A stretch of 61,027 nucleotides of DNA, taken from a bacterium. Its GTDB lineage: Bacteria > Chloroflexota > Chloroflexia > Chloroflexales > Kallotenuaceae. The stretch lies in contig JADDQF010000128.1 in NCBI GenBank assembly GCA_016781505.1, positions 3,021 to 64,047 of the forward strand. Reading direction: 5' to 3'. Of this stretch, positions 7,970 to 16,871 are shown one piece after another (within the stretch, counting starts at the first letter, position 1; every line of letters starts with the position of its first letter). The translations under genes and the position numbers were made by a program. A model generated the notes under the pieces. It was not told the origin of the DNA, ran no database searches, and saw only the letters and a program-made list of their open reading frames with translations.

Positions 7970-8608
7970 CTACTCGCCCAACCGAAACAGGCCGCGCTGC
8001 AAACCCGCGGTAACGGCCTCGGTCCGCGACGCTACGCCCAGCTTGGCATAGATATTGGCCAGGTGATTTTGCACCGTGCGATCGCTGATGTCGAGGTCGT
8101 GGCCGATCTGTTTGTTGGTCAGGCCGCGTGCTGCCAGCCGCAACACTTCCAGCTCGCGATCCGTCAGGCTTTCACCTCCGGGAGGATGCTGTCCAACGCG
8201 CGTCACCAGCCGTGATGCAATCGCCGGGTCAAGGGCGGACTGCCCGGCAGCGACCGCCCTGATCGCCCGCACCAGCTCCCGTGACTCGGCGGTCTTGAGG
8301 ACGTACCCGCCGGCCCCGGCCTCCAACAGCCCGAAGACGTACGGATCGTCGTCATAGGCAGTGAGCGCCAAGACGCGCACCTTAGGCGCCACACTGCGGA
8401 TGCGTTTGGTAGCATCGACGCCCGAAAGCTGCGGCATTTTGATATCCATCACCACAACATCGGGCTGCAGTGTGACGGCTAGCTCAACCGCCTGCAGGCC
8501 ATCGCTTGCCTCGCCGATCACGTCAATATCCGGCTCTTCTTCCAAAAATTCACGAACACCTTTGCGCACGACACTGTGATCGTCAGCTAACACAACCCGA
8601 ATCGCCAT
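7970..8608 (-). CDS. NarL/LuxR-family response regulator (partner of the YHS kinase)
   Basis: The 212-residue protein has a receiver domain (LADDHS, Asp55 in VVMDIKMP, Lys in GYVLKTAE) and a C-terminal LuxR-type DNA-binding domain (LTDRELEVLRLAARGLTNKQ). It lies immediately upstream of the histidine kinase on the same strand, so the two are the likely cognate pair transcribed regulator-first. The esterase gene upstream ends only 17 bp before its start and may belong to the same transcript. The target genes are not evident in the window. Confidence 0.92.
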   Translation of the reverse strand: MAIRVVLADDHSVVRKGVREFLEEEPDIDVIGEASDGLQAVELAVTLQPDVVVMDIKMPQLSGVDATKRIRSVAPKVRVLALTAYDDDPYVFGLLEAGAGGYVLKTAESRELVRAIRAVAAGQSALDPAIASRLVTRVGQHPPGGESLTDRELEVLRLAARGLTNKQIGHDLDISDRTVQNHLANIYAKLGVASRTEAVTAGLQRGLFRLGE

Positions 8609-8625
8609 ACAAATGTTGCTCCCAA

Positions 8626-9789
8626 TCAGCGTTGGGCTACATGCTGTCGAAGAAACCTCAACAGTACCGGCTTGGTAACCTGCGAGCCCCAGCCATAAAA
8701 ATTATAATCGAAGCCGTGCTGCGCGTAAGGAAAAAATATCGTCTGGTGCGGAACGTCGGCGGTTTGGAGGCGCTCGCTCAGCAGCTCGGCGTGACGCTGG
8801 CCCACCAATTGATCGCGGCCACCATGGAGCAGCAGTGTCGGCGGCGTGTCGGCATTGACATGGTTGATTGGCGACGCGATTGCAAAAGCTTCGGCCGCTG
8901 TGCGCGGATCGCCGCCCAAAAAGCGTCGAAGCGTACCGGGTCCATCGATCACGTCAGGATTGGCGGGATTGTAATAGCCCCACACCAGGTCGGCCGGACC
9001 ATACAGCGACACAACTGCCTGCACCCCCGTGTCTGGCGCTTCACAGCTGGGCGGCAGCGCCGGCTCTCGGGGCGTATAGGCGGCTAGCAGCGCGAGGTGG
9101 CCTCCGGCCGAACGGCCCAACAGGGCGATCCGGCCGGCATCTACACCAAACTGCGCCGCGTTCCGCTTGACCCAGCCAATCGCGCACTTAACATCGGCCG
9201 TCGCGCTGCGCCAGTTCGGTTGCGGCGCGAGACGATACTGAATATCGAAGACCACAAAGCCTTGGTCGGCCAGCCACCGATCCCACTGCGGGAAATCGGT
9301 TTTATCGCCGCCACTCCACGAGCCGCCATGCACCACAATCACGGCTGGCCGAGCCGCTGCTTGCGCTGTCGGCAAAAAAACATCAAGCAGGAGTGACTGC
9401 CCCTCCACGGTGGCAAAAGTCGCCGTTTGGGAGGATGCTGCCGCAGGTTGCGCCCGCAGCCCCCCCAGATATTGACGCAGCGATAAGCGTACGTTGTGCG
9501 CTCGCGCGACTGGCCTGGTTTGGGTCAGTGGAACGGCTGCAAAGACCGTTGCGCTGAGGCCCAGGCCAAAAGCGACCAGCGCCGGACCGCGACTGCCCCG
9601 CGCAAAGGCGGCAACGCTAAGCCCGGCTCCAGCCAGGCCGAGCACTCCAAGCCACAGGCTCCACTCGCTGGCCCCAACCGCGACCTGCCATAGCCGATAG
9701 GTCGGAGCAGGAACCACGATCCAGACACTCAGCAGAAACGCAGTGGCACTGCACACCAGCGCGAAGATACCCAGCCCAGTCCGTAGCAT
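8626..9789 (-). CDS. Membrane-anchored alpha/beta hydrolase (esterase/lipase-like)
   Basis: The product is 387 residues. Three hydrophobic helices (about 5-25, 45-62 and 70-88) precede an esterase domain of the carboxylesterase/BD-FAE type. The oxyanion motif HGGSW, the nucleophile elbow GRSAGG, the acid in GGRDQLV and the catalytic His in QHGFD are all visible. The ATG at 9789 was preferred because AAGGAG lies four bases upstream, and two earlier ATGs lack such a site. The likely substrates are acyl or carbohydrate esters. The catalytic domain probably faces the outside, but topology is inferred. The gene is followed closely by the response regulator and kinase pair. Confidence 0.82.
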   Translation of the reverse strand: MLRTGLGIFALVCSATAFLLSVWIVVPAPTYRLWQVAVGASEWSLWLGVLGLAGAGLSVAAFARGSRGPALVAFGLGLSATVFAAVPLTQTRPVARAHNVRLSLRQYLGGLRAQPAAASSQTATFATVEGQSLLLDVFLPTAQAAARPAVIVVHGGSWSGGDKTDFPQWDRWLADQGFVVFDIQYRLAPQPNWRSATADVKCAIGWVKRNAAQFGVDAGRIALLGRSAGGHLALLAAYTPREPALPPSCEAPDTGVQAVVSLYGPADLVWGYYNPANPDVIDGPGTLRRFLGGDPRTAAEAFAIASPINHVNADTPPTLLLHGGRDQLVGQRHAELLSERLQTADVPHQTIFFPYAQHGFDYNFYGWGSQVTKPVLLRFLRQHVAQR

Positions 9790-10096
9790 ACGGCTCCTTG
9801 CAGCAATACGGAGATTGTACATCCTGTTGGACCACAACGTGCAGCCCCACGCCAGCTAGCTTCCGGCAATACGCTGGCAAATGCGGTGAAAACGACCATA
9901 GCGTCGGCAGCGAGGTCAATGCGGGGCGGAACCGAGCTTGATGAGCCGGAGGAAGATGAGCAGCAGTTTGATCACGTCCGGAACCTACACTACATGATGC
10001 GCCAAGTTAACGATACTCCCTAGCCCGGTTTGGGAGGCGTTGGAGGGGCTGCGCTGCTTGGGCTGCGGGACCGGAACGCCGTCACGTCCAGGAATG
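9790..10096. other. Intergenic region without a confident gene
   Basis: About 300 bp lie between two minus-strand genes. I see no tRNA, no long frame with protein-like composition, and no clear hairpin terminator. A 19-residue hydrophobic minus-strand frame begins GTG near 9978 but has no ribosome-binding site, so it is not called. Confidence 0.5.
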
Positions 10097-10987
10097 CTAC
10101 TCGAACGGCTTGTGTAGCAGGTCGATAAAAACCTGGGCCGCTGGCGTTGGATTGCGGTCGCGCTGATGAATGTAGTTGAAAACCCGGCGGAGCTGCACAT
10201 CGCCAAATGGCAGCGCGCGCAGCATGTCCGCCCGAACTTCGCGGCGCACTGCCAGCTCCGGCACGATCGCGACGCCCAGGCCGGCTTCGACGCTGCGCTT
10301 GATCGCTTCAAGGTTGCCCAGCGTAATGGTGCGCTCCGGAACGATGCCATGGTCGCGCAGCAGCTCATTGACCGACGCTTGCAGCGCCGAGCCTTCTTCG
10401 CGCTGCAGCAAGGGCCGGCTCTGCAGCTCCCCCAGCCCGATCGCGCGGCGCTCGGCCCATTCGTCGTCCGGCGGCACAATGACCACCAGCGCATCCCGTA
10501 AAAAGGCGTGAATCGCCAGCAGCGGATGGCTCAGCGGAGCGCCGACCAGCGCCAGCTCGACCCGATGATCCACAACCGCTGCGATCAGCTGCTCGGTGTT
10601 GCCGACCTGAACCTGGACGATCACATCCGGACGCTCCCAGCGCAGCCGCGCGAGCAGGTCGGGCAGGATATAGGTGGCAAGCGTGTTGCCCACACCCAGC
10701 CGTAGTGTCCGGGCGGCTAAACCGGCCGCCTCACGCGTAGCCGTTTCGGCTTCGCCAGCCAGCGCCAGGAGGCGTTCAGCATAGGGCAGCAGCGCTTCTC
10801 CCGCGGGCGTCAGCTGAACCCGACGGCCCATGCGCTCAAAGAGCGGAGTGCGCAGGCCGCGCTCCAGTACCTGAATTTGCTGGCTCACCGTCGGCTGGCG
10901 CAGATCAAGATCGTCGGCGGCGCGCGTAAAGGAGCTCGCACGCGCCACTGCTGCAAAGATGCGCAGCTTGGGCAAATCAAGGATCAT
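10097..10987 (-). CDS. LysR-family transcriptional regulator
   Basis: This 296-residue protein has a standard LysR winged helix (residues 3-62: FAAVARASSFTRAADDL, QPTVSQQIQVLE) and a type-2 periplasmic-binding-like effector domain beginning about 92 (LRLGVGNTLATYILP). The sequence resembles the CbbR/CysL branch of the family. Its ATG overlaps the last four bases of selA (ATGA, 10984-10987), which implies translational coupling. That would place it in the selA transcript, and the effector is unknown. A direct role in selenium metabolism is only a guess from the overlap. Confidence 0.9.
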   Translation of the reverse strand: MILDLPKLRIFAAVARASSFTRAADDLDLRQPTVSQQIQVLERGLRTPLFERMGRRVQLTPAGEALLPYAERLLALAGEAETATREAAGLAARTLRLGVGNTLATYILPDLLARLRWERPDVIVQVQVGNTEQLIAAVVDHRVELALVGAPLSHPLLAIHAFLRDALVVIVPPDDEWAERRAIGLGELQSRPLLQREEGSALQASVNELLRDHGIVPERTITLGNLEAIKRSVEAGLGVAIVPELAVRREVRADMLRALPFGDVQLRRVFNYIHQRDRNPTPAAQVFIDLLHKPFE

Positions 10988-12372
10988 GGCGTGGGCAATC
11001 CTTGGCCAAGTGCGCTGCGGACTGCCTGCAGCAGCGCCGTTGCTTGCTCGGGCAGAACCGTCCGGAAGTCGAGCAGGAGCCGGTTCTCCAAGATGCGGCC
11101 GACCACCGCTGGCGAGCCTTGGCGCAGCCGGGCATGCAGCGCGGCGGGTGGACCCGGCAGCGCAACCGCTACGCTGGGCAGCGTTTCACCAGGCAACGAG
11201 CCGCCGCCGACGGTGCTTTCGGAGGCCAGAACTTCCACTGAATGCCCCGCCTCCGCAAGCTGTGTCGCAAAGGCCTGCGCGCGGGCCTGCAGTGCGTCCG
11301 TCGTGGCGCTGATCATTTGCCAAACCGGCAGCTCCTGGTCGGCGCGGCTCCGCACGTAGCTCAGCAGGGTAGCTTCCAACGCGGCAAGGGTGAGCTTGTC
11401 TACCCGCAGCGCGCGCAGGAGCGGATGCTTGCGCAGCCGCGCGATCAGCTCTGCCCCGCCGACGATCAGTCCCGACTGCGGACCGCCAAGCAGCTTGTCG
11501 CCGGAAAAGCAGACGATATCGCAGCCCGCTGCAACCCGATCCTGAATCGTGTCTTCGGCCGCAAGGCCGTAGCGTTCGGAACGCAGCAACGAGCCGGAAC
11601 CCCAATCGTCGATCCATAAAAGACTCGCCTCATGCGCCAGGTGACGCAGCTCGAGCTCGTGAGGCTCGTGGGTAAAGCCCACGATCTTGAAGTTGGAGCG
11701 ATGCACGGTCAGGATGGCCGCTGTGTCGGCTGTGATTGCCTCGGCGTAGTCACGGGCGTAGGTGCGGTTGGTGGTCCCAACTTCAACCAGCCGCGCGCCG
11801 CTTTGCCGCAGCACATCGGGTATCCGAAAGCCGCCGCCGATCTCCACCGCTTGCCCGCGCGAGACCAGCACCTCTTTCCCCGTGCAGAAGCAGGCTAAGA
11901 CCAGCAGCACCGCCGCCGCATTGTTGTTCACCGCCAGTGCAGCTTCAGCGCCCGTGAGCCGAGCGAGTACCGCGCCCAGGTGGTCGTAGCGTGAGCCCCG
12001 CTCTCCGGCGGCCAAGTCGTATTCCAGGTTGGAATAGCCCTGTGCAACCGCCTGCATGGCTGCAAGTGCTCCGGCGCTCAGTGGCGCGCGGCCAAGATTG
12101 GTTTGGATCACCACCCCGGAAGCATTGATCACCGGGCGAAGACTGGGCTGCAGCAGCTGTTCGGCTTGGGCAACAACAACCGCCACAAGTTCCTCCAGCG
12201 CGGGAGGTGGCTCCCCATTGGCGGTAGTGCGCACGTTGTGCAATACGGCTCGCGCTATACGCACAAGCTCGTCGCGGGGCAGCTGGTCGTTGATGTGGAG
12301 CTGTGCCTGGTTCACCAGTCGATCAACCGATGGCAGAGCGCGGAGTGCTTGATGTGTCATAGCTTTGTTCAT
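10984..12372 (-). CDS. selA: L-seryl-tRNA(Sec) selenium transferase
   Basis: The 462-residue PLP enzyme converts seryl-tRNA(Sec) to selenocysteinyl-tRNA(Sec) with selenophosphate. Family signatures include the N-terminal domain beginning LPSVDRLV, INASGVVIQTNLGRAPLS (82-99), and the PLP lysine Lys293 in CFSGDKLLGGPQSG. Length is typical of bacterial SelA. It implies that the organism decodes UGA as selenocysteine, so selB, selD and a tRNA-Sec should exist elsewhere. None was found in this window. A second ATG four codons in is an alternative start. The stop codon overlaps the LysR start. Confidence 0.95.
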   Translation of the reverse strand: MNKAMTHQALRALPSVDRLVNQAQLHINDQLPRDELVRIARAVLHNVRTTANGEPPPALEELVAVVVAQAEQLLQPSLRPVINASGVVIQTNLGRAPLSAGALAAMQAVAQGYSNLEYDLAAGERGSRYDHLGAVLARLTGAEAALAVNNNAAAVLLVLACFCTGKEVLVSRGQAVEIGGGFRIPDVLRQSGARLVEVGTTNRTYARDYAEAITADTAAILTVHRSNFKIVGFTHEPHELELRHLAHEASLLWIDDWGSGSLLRSERYGLAAEDTIQDRVAAGCDIVCFSGDKLLGGPQSGLIVGGAELIARLRKHPLLRALRVDKLTLAALEATLLSYVRSRADQELPVWQMISATTDALQARAQAFATQLAEAGHSVEVLASESTVGGGSLPGETLPSVAVALPGPPAALHARLRQGSPAVVGRILENRLLLDFRTVLPEQATALLQAVRSALGQGLPTP

Positions 12373-12444
12373 TCTGCAAGAGCTTCATGGGGATAGTAGC
12401 ACGGAACGCAAATCTGCCGCCGCAAGCGCAGGCGGGCGCCTTAG

Positions 12445-12473
12445 TTGACAGGTGGCAGTTCCTGGCCTAGGAT
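12445..12473 (+). promoter_or_regulatory. Sigma-70 promoter for the M20 peptidase gene
   Basis: TTGACA (12445-12450), a 17-bp spacer and TAGGAT (12468-12473) lie 30 bp upstream of the ATG, which is preceded by an AAGGAG ribosome-binding site. The -35 is perfect and the -10 matches four of six. Confidence 0.65.
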
Positions 12474-12503
12474 CGGCGCCCAGACAAGCAAGGAGTTTCG
12501 AAT

Positions 12504-13862
12504 ATGGCACAAGCTGCAACCAGCGTGATTGATTGGCAAGCCGCAGGCGACGAGGTGATTGAGCATTTTCGGGCCCTTTTGCGTCTCGATACCCGCAATC
12601 CTCCCGGCAACGAAATCAGGGCAGCTGAGTACCTGCGCGAGATGCTGGAGCGCGAAGGGATTGCCTGCGAGATCGTCGGGCCTACGCCCGAACGTGCAAC
12701 GCTGGTTGCACGACTCTCAGGCGATGGCTCCGGCCAGCCCATTCTGCTCATGTCGCATACCGATGTGGTCGCGGTCGAGCCCGACAAGTGGACGCACGAT
12801 CCGTTTGCCGCCGAGATTGATGACGGCTTTGTCTACGCCCGCGGCGCCCTCGATATGAAGCATATGGTGACCATGGAGCTGATGACCATGGTGCTGCTCA
12901 AGCGCGCTGGCGTTCAGCTCAAGCGCGACGTGATTTATATGGCCGCGGCCGACGAAGAGGTGGGTGGTCATCAAGGCGCAGGCTGGGTCGCCACGCACCG
13001 GCCCGACTTGATCCAGGCCGAGTATGCCTTGAATGAGGGCGGCGGCTCGGAACACGAGATCAACGGACGGCGCTACTTTCCCGTCCAAACGGCGGAAAAG
13101 GGTACTGCGCGCTTTCGGCTACGGACCCGTGGCCGGCCGGGGCACGGCTCGCAGCCCCACGACGACAACGCCGTGCTGAAGTTGGCGGCCGTGCTGTTGC
13201 GGCTGCGCGATCAGCGCCTGCCGGTCCATTTTACGGCCTCACTGCGAGGCTTTGTGGAGGGGATTGCCAGCGCGCAGCCGGACGATGTAGCCCAGGCCCT
13301 GCGGGCAGTGCTTGCCGACGAGGCCAACGCGGATGCGGCGATCGATGCGTTGCCCCTTGATGACTCATTCAAGCTGGGGCTGCGGGCCAGAGTGCGCAAC
13401 ACGGTCGCGCCGACCATCCTCAAAGCAGGCTCGCAGATCAATGTGATCCCGTCCGAAGCCGAAGCATCACTTGACGGCCGGATTCTGCCCGGCTGGACGC
13501 CCGAGCGTTTCCTGGAAGAGCTGCGGCCCATCCTGGGCGACAACGTTGAGATCGAGTTTTTGGAGCCGTCCGAGCCCTTGGAAGCGGACCCGGCCTCGCC
13601 ATTGTTTGATGTGATCAAAGCTGTGCTCCAGGAGCACGCGCCCGGAGCAACCGCGATCCCAACGCTGCTCACCGGCGCAACGGATGCCAAGCATATGGCG
13701 CCGCTTGGCATCAAAGTGTATGGCTTTGCTCCCGGCCTTTACGATGGTCCAGCCGAGTGGAACCGCATTCATGGCCATGACGAGCGCTGCAGCGTGCGGT
13801 CGATCCAATGGGGTACGCGGGTGCTGTACGAAGTTGTGGAGCGCTTCGCCTCCGGCGGGTAA
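12504..13862 (+). CDS. M20/M25/M40-family metallopeptidase
   Basis: This is a 452-residue di-zinc amidohydrolase of the ArgE/DapE/carboxypeptidase-G2 group. The first metal-site motif is MSHTDVVAVEPDKWTHDPF, the bridging Asp lies in ARGALDMK, and the catalytic glutamates are in AADEEVGG. A dimerisation lid (about residues 185-330) begins after NEGGG. The motif NPPGNE near the N terminus is typical of the ArgE-like/YscS subgroup, which hydrolyses dipeptides or N-acyl amino acids. The substrate cannot be fixed from sequence. The gene starts divergently from selA with its own promoter. Confidence 0.9.
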   Translation: MAQAATSVIDWQAAGDEVIEHFRALLRLDTRNPPGNEIRAAEYLREMLEREGIACEIVGPTPERATLVARLSGDGSGQPILLMSHTDVVAVEPDKWTHDPFAAEIDDGFVYARGALDMKHMVTMELMTMVLLKRAGVQLKRDVIYMAAADEEVGGHQGAGWVATHRPDLIQAEYALNEGGGSEHEINGRRYFPVQTAEKGTARFRLRTRGRPGHGSQPHDDNAVLKLAAVLLRLRDQRLPVHFTASLRGFVEGIASAQPDDVAQALRAVLADEANADAAIDALPLDDSFKLGLRARVRNTVAPTILKAGSQINVIPSEAEASLDGRILPGWTPERFLEELRPILGDNVEIEFLEPSEPLEADPASPLFDVIKAVLQEHAPGATAIPTLLTGATDAKHMAPLGIKVYGFAPGLYDGPAEWNRIHGHDERCSVRSIQWGTRVLYEVVERFASGG

Positions 13863-13863
13863 T

Positions 13864-13888
13864 CTGCGGACGATGAGCGGGTCCGCAG
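13864..13888 (+). terminator. Weak hairpin after the M20 peptidase gene
   Basis: CTGCGGAC and GTCCGCAG form an 8-bp stem with a 9-base loop, starting one base after the stop codon. There is no T-run, so it is only a possible terminator or 3'-end stabiliser. Confidence 0.35.
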
Positions 13889-13956
13889 GAGCATGACTCG
13901 CTCGTCGACACACCGGTTAACACCACGTGTGAAATAGTGAAATACGGAGGGATGCA

Positions 13957-14820
13957 ATGCAGCATGGCTATATCACATCCCAGGGGCTTAAGCTGTATTA
14001 CGAGATCGAAGGTACCGGCGCGCCCTTGCTCTTGCTCAACGGCGGTCCCGGCTTCCCGCATGATTATCTGAAAGATCTGCGACCGCTGGCCTCAGATGTG
14101 CAGCTCATTTTCTTCGACCAGCGCGGTACCGGCAAGTCCGACAAGACCGACCCGAGCGGCTACACGATCGACGCCCATGTCGAGGATGTCGAGCAGCTGC
14201 GGCGCGAGCTTGGGCTGGAACGTTGTGGCGTGTTCGGCCATTCCTGGGGTGGCATGCTGGCTCAGGCCTACGTCCTCAAATATCCGGACCATGTTTCCAA
14301 GCTGATCCTGGCCGATACCTTCTCCTCGATTGAGGATTGCAACGAGACGCTGGCGTGTATGCGGGCGAGTGTTCCCGACGAGGTGCGGGCCGTCTACGAC
14401 AAGTATGAGCGTGAAGGCTTGTATGTTGGCCGGGATCGGTATCCCGACGAATACCAGGCGGCGCTGGATGTCGCTTACGAGCCTGTTTCGATCAGCGTAC
14501 CGCCACCGCCCGCGCTCCAAAATATGTTTGGCAACATCGCCTATGATGTGTATCGCGCGATGTGGGGTGAGGAGACGGACTTCAAGGTCACGGGCACGCT
14601 AGCACAATTCGACGTGGAGTCGCGGCTCCATCAGATTCGGGTCCCGACGCTGGTAATCGTCGGCGCCAGCGACATGCCCACGATAGCCATGGCCGAAAAA
14701 ACAGCGCGTGCCATTCCCCATGCCCGCTTGGAGGTCTTCGCGCATTCGCGCCACTTTCCGTTTCTGGAAGAGCCGGACAAGTTTTTCCACGTCATGCGCG
14801 AGTTCCTGGCGTCGGCCTGA
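13957..14820 (+). CDS. Proline iminopeptidase-like alpha/beta hydrolase
   Basis: The 287-residue protein shows the S33 family signatures: NGGPGFPHDYL (oxyanion), DQRGTGKSDK, and the nucleophile elbow GHSWGGMLA. The acid lies in VGASDMPT and the catalytic His in HSRHFPFLEEP. Members remove N-terminal proline or hydrolyse small amides. A GGAGG ribosome-binding site precedes the ATG. It follows the M20 peptidase by 95 bp on the same strand, which suggests a shared role in peptide turnover. Confidence 0.87.
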   Translation: MQHGYITSQGLKLYYEIEGTGAPLLLLNGGPGFPHDYLKDLRPLASDVQLIFFDQRGTGKSDKTDPSGYTIDAHVEDVEQLRRELGLERCGVFGHSWGGMLAQAYVLKYPDHVSKLILADTFSSIEDCNETLACMRASVPDEVRAVYDKYEREGLYVGRDRYPDEYQAALDVAYEPVSISVPPPPALQNMFGNIAYDVYRAMWGEETDFKVTGTLAQFDVESRLHQIRVPTLVIVGASDMPTIAMAEKTARAIPHARLEVFAHSRHFPFLEEPDKFFHVMREFLASA

Positions 14821-14995
14821 CAAGCTCTCCGCGCGGTCTCTTTGCCTCACACAGCAACATTCCCGGACCTATCAAGCATTCGCGCTTGGTAGGCGCGGGA
14901 GTGCCGGTTTAACTGTGGGTGTGAACCATCCAGTCGGATGTGGCTGGCCGGCAGCGATTCTAAAGATGCTGCGCTGCCTGCTGCTCACAACTGGT

Positions 14996-16150
14996 CTAGG
15001 CCAGGACGCTGACAAACTTTTCGATCCGCTCCAGTGCGTCCTCGATCTGATCCAGCGATGTTGCGTAACACGCGCGCACAAATCCAGCTCCGCTGGGCCC
15101 GAACGCGTCGCCTGGAATCACCGCCACATGCTGCTCGTTCAGCAGCCGCTCAGCAAACTCACTGCTGCTGAGTCCCAGATGGTCAATCCGAGGAAAGGCG
15201 TAGAACGCGCCCTGCGGCTCAAACGTCGGCAGCCCGATCTGGTTGAACCCATCCACGATCACCCTGCGTCGCCGGTCGTACTCGGCCACCATCCGCTGCA
15301 CGTCGCCTTCGGCATCTTTCAATGCAGCTAAGGCGGCGTGCTGACTCATCGTGGGCGCCGACATAATGGCGTACTGGTGAATTTTGCGTACCGCCGCGGT
15401 GATCTCTTCCGAAGCGGCCAGGTAGCCCAAGCGCCAGCCGGTCATAGCGTACGCTTTGCTGAAACCGCCCAGCAGCACCGTCCGTTCACGCATGTCGCGC
15501 AGTGCGGCAAAGCAGGTATGTTCCACGCCGTACACCAGCCGGTCGTAGATTTCATCCGAAAAGACGATCAGGTCATGCTTTTGGGCAATCGCGGCAACGT
15601 CCAACAGCCGCTCACGCGTCATCACGGCGCCGGTGGGATTGCTGGGATACCCAATCAGGAGCGCTTTGGTGCGGGGCGTGATGGCCGCCTCGATCGCAGC
15701 GGCGGTCACTTGAAAGCCATCCTCGACGCGCGTCGGCACGTACACCGGCACACCGCCCGCGAACACAACACTTGGTCCATACGCCACAAAGCACGGCTCG
15801 GGAATAATCACCTCGTCGCCCGGATCGATCAGCGCCAACATCGCATTTTGCATCGCCTCGCTGACGCCAACGGTGATCAACAATTCTTCGACGTCATACT
15901 CCACCCCGTACAGCGATTGCAGCTGGGCGGCAAGGGCTGTGCGCAGCTCAAGCAGCCCCGAGTTGGAGGTGTAGGCGGTGTAGCCAGCTTGGATCGAGCG
16001 AATACCGGCGTCGCGAATAACGTCCGGTGTCACAAAGTCCGGCTCGCCAATGCCCAGCGAGATCACGTCCTTCATGGTTGCGGCAATATCAAAAAAGCGG
16101 CGAATCCCTGACGGCGGGACCGCTTGAACTCGTTGTGAAAGTCGCGGCAT
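14996..16150 (-). CDS. Class I/II PLP-dependent aminotransferase
   Basis: The 384-residue fold-type I aminotransferase has SLGIGEPDF (31-39), YPSNPTGA (168-175), the PLP contact SDEIYD (198-203) and the Schiff-base Lys232 in GGFSKAYAMTGWRLGY. A C-terminal Arg for the substrate carboxylate lies in GFVRACYA. It belongs to the subgroup I-gamma aspartate/aromatic aminotransferases (AspB/PatA-like). Substrate specificity is not resolved by sequence. It stands alone on the minus strand. Confidence 0.9.
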   Translation of the reverse strand: MPRLSQRVQAVPPSGIRRFFDIAATMKDVISLGIGEPDFVTPDVIRDAGIRSIQAGYTAYTSNSGLLELRTALAAQLQSLYGVEYDVEELLITVGVSEAMQNAMLALIDPGDEVIIPEPCFVAYGPSVVFAGGVPVYVPTRVEDGFQVTAAAIEAAITPRTKALLIGYPSNPTGAVMTRERLLDVAAIAQKHDLIVFSDEIYDRLVYGVEHTCFAALRDMRERTVLLGGFSKAYAMTGWRLGYLAASEEITAAVRKIHQYAIMSAPTMSQHAALAALKDAEGDVQRMVAEYDRRRRVIVDGFNQIGLPTFEPQGAFYAFPRIDHLGLSSSEFAERLLNEQHVAVIPGDAFGPSGAGFVRACYATSLDQIEDALERIEKFVSVLA

Positions 16151-16434
16151 AGCTTAGGCTCCTCTTATAATGATGCAGTTTATCTTAAACAAAAACGTGG
16201 TTAGGCAATTCCCGGTTGGTCGTGCTTGCGCAGCACATGCCGCGCCGCAGCTCCTGTGCCGGCTTGCGCGGGAGGTTAAAATCGTTTTGTCCCGCAATGT
16301 CAAGCAATAATCATTGTATTATGGTTGGGCTACGCCAGACCGCAAGCGACAATGTGTACCTGCAGTTTTGGACATTGCCCAGTGTATGGCGGTCGCATCG
16401 TTCCTGTTGTATGGGACTGACAACGCTGGCCGGC
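16151..16434. other. Intergenic region, no gene seen
   Basis: About 280 bp lie between two minus-strand genes. The left part must hold the aminotransferase promoter. I see no RNA gene, and the open frames here have Cys/Arg/Ser-rich compositions typical of non-coding translation. Confidence 0.5.
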
Positions 16435-16698
16435 TTAGGATACTTCACCCGGAAGTGGTCGTCCCGCGACTGCTAGCTCGCTTTGCAATGCGTCCAACGT
16501 TTGCAGCAGTGCTTGCCGTTGCTCACTAAATGCCCGGAGCGTTGCTTCGGCGGCTATTCGCTGCTCCTCGGCTTGTTCGAGCAAGGTGCGGACAGTGTCG
16601 TTGCCTAGCTGCTCGGCGTTGCGCCGAATATCCTGCAACAGCTCGTCTGCGCCGCTCATAAACTGGGTCCAATTTTCAGTAAGCCATCGGTCTGTCAT
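16435..16698 (-). CDS. Small coiled-coil protein, unknown function
   Basis: The protein is 87 residues, mostly helical with long amphipathic heptads from about residue 18 to 75 and many Glu/Gln/Leu. AAGGAG lies seven bases before the ATG at 16698, so I chose that start over the ATG at 16716. I do not recognise a family. The sequence contains no membrane segment, so it is predicted to be a soluble, probably oligomeric protein. The gene is divergent from the downstream hydrolase gene. Confidence 0.6.
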   Translation of the reverse strand: MTDRWLTENWTQFMSGADELLQDIRRNAEQLGNDTVRTLLEQAEEQRIAAEATLRAFSEQRQALLQTLDALQSELAVAGRPLPGEVS

Positions 16699-16871
16699 GC
16701 CGCGTCTCCTTTTCATGGTTGCGCCAAAGTATAATCTACTTCACCGGCTGCCATGCCAACGGTGGCACTGACAGGCGTGGCAGTTTTTGGCAGCGCCGGG
16801 GATGGACATGCCAGCTGATCGGTTGCCAGGCTAGCCCATCGTAGATTAGACTCCCAATCAAAGGATCTCCT

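Noticed and set aside
9978-10100. Possible tRNA-Sec or a short hydrophobic peptide near selA
   Set aside because: No cloverleaf with TTCGA arm could be traced, and the 19-residue frame lacks a ribosome-binding site.
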